64,000 nucleotides of DNA, from contig NZ_JACJQY010000005.1 of the NCBI RefSeq assembly GCF_014696925.1, positions 1-64,000 of the forward strand, written 5' to 3'. The notes under the pieces were generated by a model, which did not search any database, was not told the origin of the DNA, and was given only the letters and a program-made list of their open reading frames with translations. This DNA is from Phormidium tenue FACHB-1050 (GTDB taxonomy: Bacteria; Cyanobacteriota; Cyanobacteriia; Pseudanabaenales; Pseudanabaenaceae). Shown piece by piece: positions 1 through 9,292 of this stretch. A program made the translations under genes and the position numbers. The first letter of the stretch is position 1; each line of letters opens with the position of its first letter.

Positions 1-88
1 ATTGTCAATACTGGAAAAAGAAAAGGCTTTTCCGCTTTTGAGTCCATTCTTATCGCTTTGAATCCTCTCAAATCATTGTTTGCTATAG

Positions 89-982
89 GTTGAGCAATTA
101 CCATTTATCTATTTGTCACAGCATTTAGCATCCCATGGCTATGCAGTAGCTGTACTGGAGCATCCAGAGACAGGTAGCAAAGATTTTGGAGCCTTTTTAA
201 AAGGTTTCGGAAAAAATCCTAATCCTCGTGATCATTACCTCAGACCTCGTGATATCAAATATTTGCTAGATGATCTCGAACGTCAATCGAAAAATATGCT
301 TAATGTAAGCGATCGCCTAGATCTGCAAAATGTTGGTTTGATTGGACATTCCCTCGGTGGCTATACGGTTTTGACATTGGGTGGTGCGCGGCTAAATTTT
401 GATAGCATCAAAGCTGGTTGCGATGTTCCTGAACCGAATGTGACATCTTTCAATCTTTCTAAATTAATTCAATGTCGAGCCATCAATTTGGAGCCAAAAG
501 ACAATGATTTAAAAGATCCTCGCGTCAAAGCAATCCTCACTCTAAATCCCATTGGTAGTACGCTGTTTAATCGGGAGGGAATGCGCCCTTTAAATTTACC
601 AGTAATGATTTTTGCCAGTGGCGATGACATGATCGCGCCAACTGTCCCCGAACAACTTTTTCCTTTTACATGGCTTAAGGGAGCTGATAAGTATTTAGCG
701 ATCGTTCCTCAAGCAACCCATTTCTCGTTTTTAGAGAAAAGTGAAAAAGGTGTACTCAATATCCCCTCATCATTAATTGGAGTTGATCCCAGCTTTGCAC
801 ATCCCTACGTTAAGTCTTTGAGTGTGGCATTTTTTAAAACTTATCTCTCAAGCCAGCCTGAATTTCGGGCTTATCTAACGGCTGCGTATGCGAAAACTAT
901 TAGCCGAGATCCTTTACCGTTCAACCTAGTGACTTCTTTTTCAGAAGAGCAATTAGAACAAGCGTTGAATAGCAAACTATAG
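89..982 (+). pseudogene. 5'-truncated alpha/beta hydrolase (DUF1400-associated dienelactone hydrolase-like)
   Basis: The reading frame matches the C-terminal two thirds of a cyanobacterial alpha/beta hydrolase family that normally carries an N-terminal DUF1400 domain. The nucleophile elbow GHSLGG is intact at about residue 78 counted from the TTG at 113, and the region LASHGYAVAVLEHP precedes it. Homology appears to start right after an in-frame TAG at 86-88. None of the three forward frames in 1-88 gives the expected oxyanion-hole segment (SHG type), so the first part of the enzyme is missing or lies out of view. The TTG at 113 has no evident ribosome binding site. I infer a decayed gene or a recent 5' break; a programmed start at TTG is less likely. 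The substrate is unknown. Confidence 0.6.
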
Positions 983-1004
983 CGGTTTGCAGTGACCAAA
1001 ATCA

Positions 1005-1043
1005 ATTTTTTGAAAGCCCGCCAACGGCGGGCTTTCAAAAAAA
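1005..1043. terminator. Perfect hairpin after the hydrolase remnant
   Basis: A 17-bp stem with an AAC loop is flanked by T and A runs on both sides. It could terminate transcription from either direction. It lies between the hydrolase remnant and a family 1 repeat. Confidence 0.55.
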
Positions 1044-1060
1044 CGAGTTCAAAATACTCC

Positions 1061-1177
1061 TATAGCAATGTAAGTTTTGTTTAGGACATAAAACCCAAGG
1101 AGAGAATGGCGGCGCTTCGCGCCGCCATTCTCTCCTTGGGTTTTGCTTTTGTCTTAACACAATCGACGGCAGCTATA
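1061..1177. repeat. Family 1 palindromic element, full length (117 bp)
   Basis: The element begins TATAGC and ends GCTATA. Inside, GGACATAAAACCCAAG leads into a long perfect hairpin with core GGCGGCGC-TTCG-type loop and closes with CTTGGGTTTTG. The same layout and length recur at 28334 and 38121. It has no coding capacity. Confidence 0.85.
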
Positions 1178-1237
1178 CTTTGTAAATCTATGAGTATTTC
1201 TTAATAAAGGACTACGAATTATTGTAGAGTCAGAAAG

Positions 1238-1500
1238 TTGTTCTAGTTTTGACGGGGATCAGCCGTTAAAAAAGCGAAATTAAGTAGATTATTTGTATTT
1301 GCTTAGTTTTAAACATGGGGAAAGTTTGGTGAAAGTCCAACGCTGTACCGCAACTGTAAAGGTACTTAAGGGATTTTGAAATTAGCTAACGCTAATTTCA
1401 AAACCAGACAACAAATTCTAAATATGTTGTTTTTAAGTTGATTTTCCCTTCAGGAAAATCAACTTAGGTACTTAAAGTCAGGATGCCCGCTAGAACTAGT
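1238..1500 (+). promoter_or_regulatory. Cobalamin (adenosylcobalamin) riboswitch
   Basis: The conserved B12-box blocks are present: GGTGAAAGTCCAACGCTG followed by TACCGCAACTGTAA at 1328-1359, and GTCAGGATGCCCGC at 1477-1490. The P1 stem can be closed by GTTCTAG (1240-1246) and CTAGAAC (1490-1496). It ends about 30 nt before hupE, consistent with control of cobalt uptake and the following cobW and cobG genes by cobalamin level. The span between the two blocks is long and contains two extra hairpins, bracketed by a direct repeat of GGTACTTAA at 1361 and 1467, which suggests an insertion in the peripheral region. Confidence 0.93.
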
Positions 1501-1531
1501 TTAATTTGTCCATATCTGCGAGTTACAGAGT

Positions 1532-2206
1532 ATGAATTTATCTAAAATTTTTGCCTCAGTTCAATCTAAAGCATTAGCGATCGCCTTTGGTTTTAGCTTT
1601 TTAGTATTTGCTAGCCCCGCATCAGCGCACCATCCGATGGGCGGACGAGTTCCTAGTAACTTTTTTGAAGGCTTCATGTCAGGATTGGCTCACCCTGTAA
1701 TTGGGCTTGACCACCTTGCTTTTATTGTGGCTGTAGGTTTATTTGCAGCACTCAAGCCTCAAGGTTTCTTAATTCCCCTATTCTTTGTTTTATCGGCAAT
1801 GCTTGGCACTGGACTGCACCTCATGGGTGTTAATTTGCCCGTAGTCGAGCTAGTGGTTCCAGCTTCAATTTTGCTATTTGGCGTTTTTCTAACCACCAAA
1901 ACTAGCCCTAATGCATTAGTGATGATTGCTTTATCCGCAGTCTCAGGGCTGTTTCATGGTCATGCCTATGGGGAAGCAATTTTTGGCGCACAGACTACCG
2001 CGTTAGTCTCCTACTTAGTTGGGTTTACCTTAATTCAGCTAGTTATTTCGGGTTCTGCTTTCTTGGTTGGTCAGAAAGTCCTTAAGGGTGATTTCTCTCA
2101 AGTATCGCCTAGCCTCAAATCAGCAGGTTTAGTCATTTGCGGAATTGGAGCTACATTTTTAGCCTCGAATATTTCTGCTCTACTTCTCCCTGTGCCTAAG
2201 GGTTAG
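1532..2206 (+). CDS. hupE: HupE/UreJ family cobalt (nickel) transporter
   Basis: This 224-residue membrane protein has an N-terminal signal peptide ending near ASPASA, followed directly by a His-rich mature start (HHPMGG) and the family signature GLAHPVIGLDHLAFIVAVG, which supplies metal-binding His and Asp. About six further hydrophobic segments follow, including a second His motif FHGHAYGE. HupE/UreJ proteins import nickel or cobalt. The cobalamin riboswitch immediately upstream and the CobW GTPase and CobG downstream argue for cobalt here. The start ATG lies about 30 nt after the riboswitch. Confidence 0.9.
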   Translation: MNLSKIFASVQSKALAIAFGFSFLVFASPASAHHPMGGRVPSNFFEGFMSGLAHPVIGLDHLAFIVAVGLFAALKPQGFLIPLFFVLSAMLGTGLHLMGVNLPVVELVVPASILLFGVFLTTKTSPNALVMIALSAVSGLFHGHAYGEAIFGAQTTALVSYLVGFTLIQLVISGSAFLVGQKVLKGDFSQVSPSLKSAGLVICGIGATFLASNISALLLPVPKG

Positions 2207-2212
2207 ATTATT

Positions 2213-2254
2213 TTGCGAAGTAGGGGCAATTCGTGAATTGCCCCTACTTCGCAA
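2213..2254. terminator. Hairpin between hupE and cobW
   Basis: A 19-bp near-perfect inverted repeat (GCGAAGTAGGGGCAATTC and its complement) sits just after the hupE stop. It could attenuate read-through or stabilise the hupE transcript. It has no T-tract typical of a strong terminator. Confidence 0.5.
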
Positions 2255-2296
2255 TCTTTAAAAATGTGGGCTTTTTAAAATTCTTAGAGACAAATT

Positions 2297-3337
2297 ATGG
2301 CAGCGAAAATACCTGTAACTGTGATTACTGGCTTTTTAGGTAGTGGTAAAACTACCCTCATTCGAGAGCAGTTACAAAATAATCAAGGTCGGCGTATTGC
2401 TGTACTAGTAAATGAATTCGGCGAAATCGGCATTGATGGCGATTTGCTCCGTTCTTGTCGCGTGTGCGATGAAGATGGTACAGAAGTTACACCCAATATT
2501 GTGGAATTGACCAATGGCTGTCTTTGTTGCACCGTGCAGGAAGAGTTTCTGCCAACGATGCAGGAATTATTGAAAAGACGCGATCGCATTGACTGTATTC
2601 TCATCGAAACCTCTGGTTTAGCATTACCCAAACCCTTAATCCAAGCCTTCCGTTGGCAAGAGATTCGTAATGGTGCGACGGTTGATGGTGTGATCGCCGT
2701 TGTGGATTGCGAAGCAGTTGCTAGCGGCAAACTGGTAGGTGATCTTGATGCTTTAAATGCTCAACGTCAGGAAGATCCCAATCTTGATCATGAAACTCCC
2801 ATTGAAGAACTCTTTGAGGATCAGTTAGCCTGTGCCGATTTGGTTTTATTAACGAAAACTGATTTGGTGGATGCTGATGCTCAAAACAAAGTGCATTCAT
2901 GGCTTAAGCAGGAATTGCGCGATGGCGTTAAGGTGATTGCTTGTGATGAAGGCAAAATTAGCTCAGAGATTCTATTGGGCTTCAATGCTGCGGTTGAGGA
3001 TAATTTAGATTCTCGTCCTAGCCATCATGATTCTGATGAGGAGCATGAGCATGATGATGATATTAATTCAATTAATATTGTTACCGATCGCGCCTTTGAG
3101 CCGACTCATTTACTCACATCGCTAAAACAAGCGATCGCTGATCAAGAGATCTATCGCATCAAGGGCTTTGTGAATGTCCCAAATAAGCCAATGCGAATGG
3201 TGTTGCAAGGTGTAGGCGATCGCCTTGAGACTTCCTATGATCGCCTATGGGCTAGTGATGAAGCTCGCCAGACTCGTTTGGTATTTATCGGTCAAAGTCT
3301 AGAGCGATCGCAAATTGAAGCAGCTTTAAGGCTCTAA
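2297..3337 (+). CDS. cobW: CobW-type GTPase (COG0523 metallochaperone)
   Basis: This 346-residue G3E GTPase has Walker A GFLGSGKTTL near residue 12, the metal-binding CLCC motif within TNGCLCCT near residue 75, and guanine-specificity TKTD near residue 187. A His/Asp/Glu-rich stretch (HHDSDEEHEHDDD) follows near residue 243, then a CobW C-terminal domain. COG0523 proteins hydrolyse GTP and deliver or insert metal ions. Placement between hupE and cobG downstream of a cobalamin riboswitch favours cobalt delivery for the corrin ring. Other COG0523 members serve zinc, so the metal is inferred from context. Confidence 0.9.
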   Translation: MAAKIPVTVITGFLGSGKTTLIREQLQNNQGRRIAVLVNEFGEIGIDGDLLRSCRVCDEDGTEVTPNIVELTNGCLCCTVQEEFLPTMQELLKRRDRIDCILIETSGLALPKPLIQAFRWQEIRNGATVDGVIAVVDCEAVASGKLVGDLDALNAQRQEDPNLDHETPIEELFEDQLACADLVLLTKTDLVDADAQNKVHSWLKQELRDGVKVIACDEGKISSEILLGFNAAVEDNLDSRPSHHDSDEEHEHDDDINSINIVTDRAFEPTHLLTSLKQAIADQEIYRIKGFVNVPNKPMRMVLQGVGDRLETSYDRLWASDEARQTRLVFIGQSLERSQIEAALRL

Positions 3338-3358
3338 TTTATTACTAAACAATCCTCA

Positions 3359-3422
3359 GATCTCCGACTTTTTCTATGTAAGCAAAGATTATCTTTGCTT
3401 ACATAGAAAAAGTCGGAGATCT
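3359..3422. repeat. Long perfect hairpin between cobW and cobG
   Basis: An inverted repeat with arms of about 31 bp (AGATCTCCGACTTTTTCTAT start, mirrored at the end) fills most of the space between cobW and cobG. It could act as a terminator or processing site. It does not match family 1 or family 2. Confidence 0.75.
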
Positions 3423-3451
3423 TAACCTCTACATTTTTTCTGAAATAAAAA

Positions 3452-4951
3452 TTGCAATCTACTACAGCTATTTGTCCCAGTCTCTTTAATGCCACTACTG
3501 CACAAGATGGCATTCTTTCGCGTATCCGTTTACCTGCGGGATTAATTACTTCTACTCAGTGCGAAGCTCTCCTACAGGTAGTCAATCAATTTGGTAATGG
3601 TGAAATCCAAATTACTAATCGAGCAAATCTACAAATCCGTACTAGTCAAGCTTTGCCCGAAGAAGTGCTACTAGATTTTCAAGACTATGGACTTGCCTCT
3701 AGTACCCAAAGCACCGACGGCTTGAGGAATATGATGGCTAGTCCTAGTGCTGGGATTGATGCCCATGCAAAAATAAATACGATTCCATTGTTTAAAGCAT
3801 GGAACTTCTATCTATTACAGCATCCCGAACTAGCAATTCTTTCTAATAAATTTAGTGTTTGCTTTGATGGCGGCGAAGCGATTAGAGTTAGCGATCGCCC
3901 TAATGATATTTGTTTGGTAGCGGTTGAAGTTAATCAAGAGATTTATTTTGATTTGTATTTAGGATTAGGCGATCGCGGTGATTCGCCAGCATCGGTCGGT
4001 GTGTTAATCCCTCAAAACCAAGTCTTAGAAGTTCTTGCGGCGCTAACAGAAGTTTATCGGGAATATACGCAGCAACAGCTAGAGCAGAAAACATATTCGC
4101 GATCGCGTCCTCCGAGATTACGAGAATTACTGCATGATTGGGGTGTGGAAAAGTATCTTGATCTAGTTGAAGAGAAACTAAGATCCCCCCTACCCCCCTT
4201 AAAAAGGGGGGCTTTGGACAACTTAAACAATAAAAATAAAGTCCCCCTTTTTAAGGGGGATGCCGAAGGCAGGGGGATCACACCTCTAAACGAAGTAATA
4301 AGTTCCCACTTAGAGAGAGAGTCTTTTCAACATTTGGGAATTCATTCTCAAAAACAATCGGGACTTTTCTATATCGGTGTCGTTGTTCCATTGGGAAGGT
4401 TAACTTCGCAGCAACTCACTGGTCTAAGTAATCTTGCGAAACAATATGGTTGTGGGGCTTTGCGGCTAACACCTTGGCAAAATTTGCTGATTACGGATAT
4501 TGCGGAAGCTGATCTTGAGCAGGTAACGCAGGAGATCTTGAATTTAGGGTTGTATATTTCGGCTAATCATCCCTATGCTGCGATCGCTGCTTGTTCTGGT
4601 TACAAAGGATGTAAATCGGCTCATACTGATACCCAGTCAGATGCTAAGAAGATTGCCACTTATCTAGAAAGTTGTATACAACTTGATCAACCGATCAATA
4701 TTCATGTTTCAGGTTGTGAAAAGTCCTGCGCTCAGCATCAACCTAGTGATATTGCGGTGGTTGGAATGGGCGGAACTAATACAGAAACTTATAGGGTTTA
4801 TGTAGGTGATGGTGATTCTAATTTTGGTAGAGAAATCTATACAGAGTATGATGCTAAAAATTTACCTGCTCTAATCGAACAGTTATTACAAAAATATCAA
4901 AATCAGCGTAGAGATTCTACACAAACTTTTCGAGAATTTGTCAATAACTGA
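3452..4951 (+). CDS. cobG: Precorrin-3B synthase CobG-like protein
   Basis: The 499-residue protein belongs to the sulfite/nitrite reductase-like family. It has two ferredoxin-like half domains and the siroheme/[4Fe-4S] cysteine motif CSGYKGCK...CEKSC near residues 380-425. CobG catalyses the oxygen-dependent ring-contraction step to precorrin-3B in aerobic cobalamin synthesis. The start must be TTG at 3452, because an in-frame TAA lies two codons upstream and the protein start aligns with the family (CPSLFNATTAQDGILSRIR region). A palindromic repeat at 4183-4277 adds about 32 residues in frame between the two halves. The stop codon overlaps the left end of a small inverted-repeat element. 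The family resemblance to nirA is clear, but the operon context supports CobG. Confidence 0.85.
   Translation: MQSTTAICPSLFNATTAQDGILSRIRLPAGLITSTQCEALLQVVNQFGNGEIQITNRANLQIRTSQALPEEVLLDFQDYGLASSTQSTDGLRNMMASPSAGIDAHAKINTIPLFKAWNFYLLQHPELAILSNKFSVCFDGGEAIRVSDRPNDICLVAVEVNQEIYFDLYLGLGDRGDSPASVGVLIPQNQVLEVLAALTEVYREYTQQQLEQKTYSRSRPPRLRELLHDWGVEKYLDLVEEKLRSPLPPLKRGALDNLNNKNKVPLFKGDAEGRGITPLNEVISSHLERESFQHLGIHSQKQSGLFYIGVVVPLGRLTSQQLTGLSNLAKQYGCGALRLTPWQNLLITDIAEADLEQVTQEILNLGLYISANHPYAAIAACSGYKGCKSAHTDTQSDAKKIATYLESCIQLDQPINIHVSGCEKSCAQHQPSDIAVVGMGGTNTETYRVYVGDGDSNFGREIYTEYDAKNLPALIEQLLQKYQNQRRDSTQTFREFVNN
4183..4277 (+). repeat. C-rich palindromic repeat inserted in frame in cobG
   Basis: GATCCCCCCTACCCCCCTTA at the left is mirrored by an AAGGGGGATGCC...AGGGGGATC arm at the right, with a second hairpin around TTAAAAAGGGGG. 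The segment encodes a low-complexity peptide (RSPLPPLKRGALDNL onward) and keeps the cobG frame open. It sits in the linker between the two reductase half domains. Its composition differs sharply from the flanking gene. Confidence 0.85.
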
Positions 4952-5111
4952 TGTTACGTGGAACTCAGATGATGAATCTCTTGTTGCTAGCACGACAGGG
5001 CAACCACGGGGGGATTGCCCCTACTCCAATAATTTAGATTTTTGTAGAGGCTGTGCCCCCGTGCCAGCCCTAGACTTAGATGATCGTAGGAATTCTATCC
5101 ACGTAACATCA
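4949..5111. repeat. MITE-like element with 14-bp terminal inverted repeats
   Basis: TGATGTTACGTGGA at 4949-4962 is exactly mirrored by TCCACGTAACATCA at 5098-5111. The 163-bp element also contains internal GGGGCA/TGCCCC-type blocks. Its left terminus supplies the TGA stop of cobG. An open frame across it (4938-5123) has no recognisable protein signature and is treated as a by-product. Confidence 0.65.
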
Positions 5112-5122
5112 GACAATAAATA

Positions 5123-5154
5123 AAAAAGGCGGCGCAGTGCGCCGCCTTTTTTGT
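5123..5154. terminator. Bidirectional terminator between cobG and gyrB
   Basis: A perfect GC-rich hairpin (GGCGGCGC-AGT-GCGCCGCC) is bordered by A6 and T6 runs. It lies in the convergent space after cobG and directly at the gyrB stop codon. Confidence 0.85.
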
Positions 5155-7110
<1,956 letters not shown>

Positions 7111-7183
7111 TTATGTCGCTTGCAAGATGGCTATGAAAAAAGTTACAAAAAACTTTTTAGCGCTCTTGATAGTGTTTTAGGAT

Positions 7184-7210
7184 GTGTTTTGAGCCAAGAC
7201 TCAAAAACAC
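7184..7210. repeat. Imperfect hairpin upstream of gyrB
   Basis: GTGTTTTGAG pairs with CTCAAAAACAC (one bulge) in the 5' leader side of gyrB. It could be an operator or leader hairpin; no function can be assigned. The rest of 7090-7324 is AT-rich and shows no gene. Confidence 0.4.
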
Positions 7211-7324
7211 TCTGCCATTATAGCTTAAAAGCCTTGCAGATATGTCAAAACCATCTCAGGTTAAGTTTTTAGATACTCCATGTATCTTCAAAATTTAATT
7301 GTGATTAATGGCGATCGCTATAAC

Positions 7325-8491
7325 CTAATAAATAATTTGGACTTTAGCGGCGGCTTCAGTGGCTCTTTGACGGGCTTCGGTGACATCTTTGCCTTTGGCT
7401 AGAGCGACACCCATACGACGGTAGGGACGAGAATCGGGTTTGCCAAATAAACGCAGATCGGTGTTAGGAATCGCAAGGGCTTCCGCTACACCTGTAAAGG
7501 AAATATTTTCGCTGGTTTCGCTAGCAAGAATAACGGCACTGGCGGACGGACTGAGTAATTCAATCGTGGGCATCGGTAAGCCTAAAATTGCGCGTAAATG
7601 GATCTCAAATTCGTTGAGGTTTTGGGAGATGAGAGTCACCATGCCTGTGTCATGAGGACGGGGTGATAGTTCCGAAAAAATTACTTCATCTTTGGTTACA
7701 AAAAATTCTACGCCGAAAATGCCTGCGCCGCCGAGTTTATCGGTGACTTTGCGAGCGATATCCTGTGCATCCTTGACTTGGGCTGTAGTTAATCCGACAG
7801 GTTGCCATGATTCTTGATAGTCTCCTCTTTCCTGACGATGCCCGATCGCTTCACAAAATAGCGTCTCTCCTTGCCACTGACGGATCGTTAACAGCGTAAT
7901 TTCGACTTCAAAATTGATAAATTCTTCGATGATGATTTTAGCTGTGTCACCCCGCCCGCCCGCGATCGCATAATCCCACGCTGTTTCCAGTTCATCAGCC
8001 GAATTGACAACGGATTGCCCTTTCCCAGAAGACGACATCACAGGTTTAATTACATTTGGGAAACCAATTTCGGCGGCGACGGTTTTTAGTTCGTCGAGGC
8101 TGGTGGCGTAGGCATATTTGGCGGTGCGTAAGCCCAATTCATGGCTGGCTAAATCGCGAATGCGATCGCGGTTCATCGTAAAGTTAGTAGCAGCCGCTGT
8201 GGGAATGATGGTGTAACCCTGCGCTTCCAGTTCCAGCAGTTTTTCAGTACGAATCGCTTCCACTTCTGGCACGATCAGATCGGGTTGATATTTTTTGACA
8301 ACGGCTTCGAGGGCTTCGCCATCCAGCATCGAGATCACTTCGCGATAATCGGCAACTTGCATCGCAGGGGCGTTGTCATAGCGATCCACCGCAATTACTA
8401 TATTACCGAGTCTTTGAGCGGCAATCACCACCTCCTTACCTAGTTCCCCAGCACCAAGCAACATGATTTTTTTCGGTAATGCGATCGCCAT
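7325..8491 (-). CDS. purT: Formate-dependent phosphoribosylglycinamide formyltransferase (GAR transformylase 2)
   Basis: PurT makes formylglycinamide ribonucleotide from GAR, formate and ATP, the folate-independent third step of purine synthesis. The protein is an ATP-grasp enzyme: N-terminal MLLGAGELGKEVVIAAQRLG, central grasp residues around PVMSSSGKGQS, and FGVEFFV...FSELSPRPHDTGMVTL, which holds the Mg-binding Glu. The ATG at 8491 (MAIALPKKIML) is favoured over a GTG three codons upstream. The 388-residue length matches the family. Confidence 0.95.
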   Translation of the reverse strand: MAIALPKKIMLLGAGELGKEVVIAAQRLGNIVIAVDRYDNAPAMQVADYREVISMLDGEALEAVVKKYQPDLIVPEVEAIRTEKLLELEAQGYTIIPTAAATNFTMNRDRIRDLASHELGLRTAKYAYATSLDELKTVAAEIGFPNVIKPVMSSSGKGQSVVNSADELETAWDYAIAGGRGDTAKIIIEEFINFEVEITLLTIRQWQGETLFCEAIGHRQERGDYQESWQPVGLTTAQVKDAQDIARKVTDKLGGAGIFGVEFFVTKDEVIFSELSPRPHDTGMVTLISQNLNEFEIHLRAILGLPMPTIELLSPSASAVILASETSENISFTGVAEALAIPNTDLRLFGKPDSRPYRRMGVALAKGKDVTEARQRATEAAAKVQIIY

Positions 8492-8524
8492 TGAATTCAC
8501 CCAAATCTCTACAAAAGCAATGTT

Positions 8525-8627
8525 ATATCAAAACACAAAGTGGCGTAGCCACTTTGTGTTTTTAAAACCCTTACTGGGTTTGGTTTTTAATACACAAAAG
8601 TGGAGCCACACTTTTGTGAATGGGTAT
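8525..8627. repeat. Family 2 palindromic element (103 bp)
   Basis: It has two small palindromes (CACAAAGTGGCGTAGCCACT and ACAAAAGTGGAGCCACACTT) joined by the TTACTGGGTTTGGTTTTTAA spacer, and ATACCAA-type ends. Same layout as copies at 14190, 23120, 32538, 39411 and 41298. Confidence 0.8.
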
Positions 8628-8642
8628 TACAGAGCTTTGCAC

Positions 8643-8698
8643 CTAAACCAAAAGAGAGTAGAGGCGCTTTGTACTGCTACTCTCTTTTGGTTTGGGTA
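8643..8698. repeat. Hairpin upstream of ruvC
   Basis: CTAAACCAAAAGAGAGTAG is mirrored by CTACTCTCTTTTGGTTTGG around an 18-nt loop. It ends about 27 nt before the ruvC ATG and may be a leader hairpin or a terminator of unknown upstream transcription. Confidence 0.6.
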
Positions 8699-8724
8699 GA
8701 CAATTGAATGCTAGGATTGCTTGC

Positions 8725-9192
8725 ATGAAAATTTTAGGAATTGACCCAGGGTTAGCAATTGTCGGATTTGGTTTGATTGAGGTTGAGAAACCTGCCTCCC
8801 CAAAACTATTGGAATTTGGCACTATCGTGACACCGAAGCAAACACCAATCGGCGATCGCCTTAAGACTATTTACGAAGATATGCATACGCTGATTGAGCA
8901 GTTCCAACCGCAAGTGGTGGGAATGGAGAAGCTATTCTTTTATCGAATGGGAAACTTGGTAAATGTGGCTCAAGCGAGGGGGGTGATTGTGTTAGTTCTC
9001 AACCAACATAATATTGAACCAATCGAGTTCTCACCACCACAGATCAAGCAAGCTCTCACTGGTCATGGGAATGCGGATAAAAATGATGTGCAGGAGGCAG
9101 TTAAGCGAGAATTAAGTCTCGATGCAATTCCGCGTCCTGATGATGCGGCGGATGCGATCGCGGCTGCTTTAACTTGTTGGCTAATTGCTTGA
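8725..9192 (+). CDS. ruvC: Crossover junction endodeoxyribonuclease RuvC
   Basis: RuvC resolves Holliday junctions with RuvAB in homologous recombination. The 155-residue protein starts at MKILGIDPG, which carries the first catalytic Asp; the second acidic residue is in [13 protein letters not shown] and the last pair in [13 protein letters not shown]. The frame is open for 11 codons upstream, but the ATG at 8725 is the family start. The length is normal. No recombination partner gene is adjacent. Confidence 0.95.
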   Translation: MKILGIDPGLAIVGFGLIEVEKPASPKLLEFGTIVTPKQTPIGDRLKTIYEDMHTLIEQFQPQVVGMEKLFFYRMGNLVNVAQARGVIVLVLNQHNIEPIEFSPPQIKQALTGHGNADKNDVQEAVKRELSLDAIPRPDDAADAIAAALTCWLIA

Positions 9193-9230
9193 TCAAGGCA
9201 AAATTAGACAGTAACGTGAGTTCGATATAT

Positions 9231-9263
9231 CCATTTGTGTCGTGCGAAGCACAACACAAATGG
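9231..9263. repeat. Hairpin between ruvC and the WD40 gene
   Basis: CCATTTGTGT and ACACAAATGG flank an inner GTGC-GAA-GCAC stem. It lies between two convergent genes and may serve as a terminator. Just upstream is AACGTGAGTTCG, resembling an IS982 terminus found at 58572. Confidence 0.55.
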
Positions 9264-9292
9264 CGGAAAATGGTCTAAAGGCGCAAAAAAAA

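Noticed and set aside
3452-4951. cobG as an assimilatory nitrite/sulfite reductase
   Set aside because: The siroheme motif is shared, but the B12 riboswitch, hupE and cobW context and the CobG-like N-terminus favour corrin synthesis.
4938-5123. 61-codon frame overlapping the cobG end
   Set aside because: It lies almost wholly within an inverted-repeat element, overlaps cobG by 14 nt and shows no protein-like motif or ribosome binding site.
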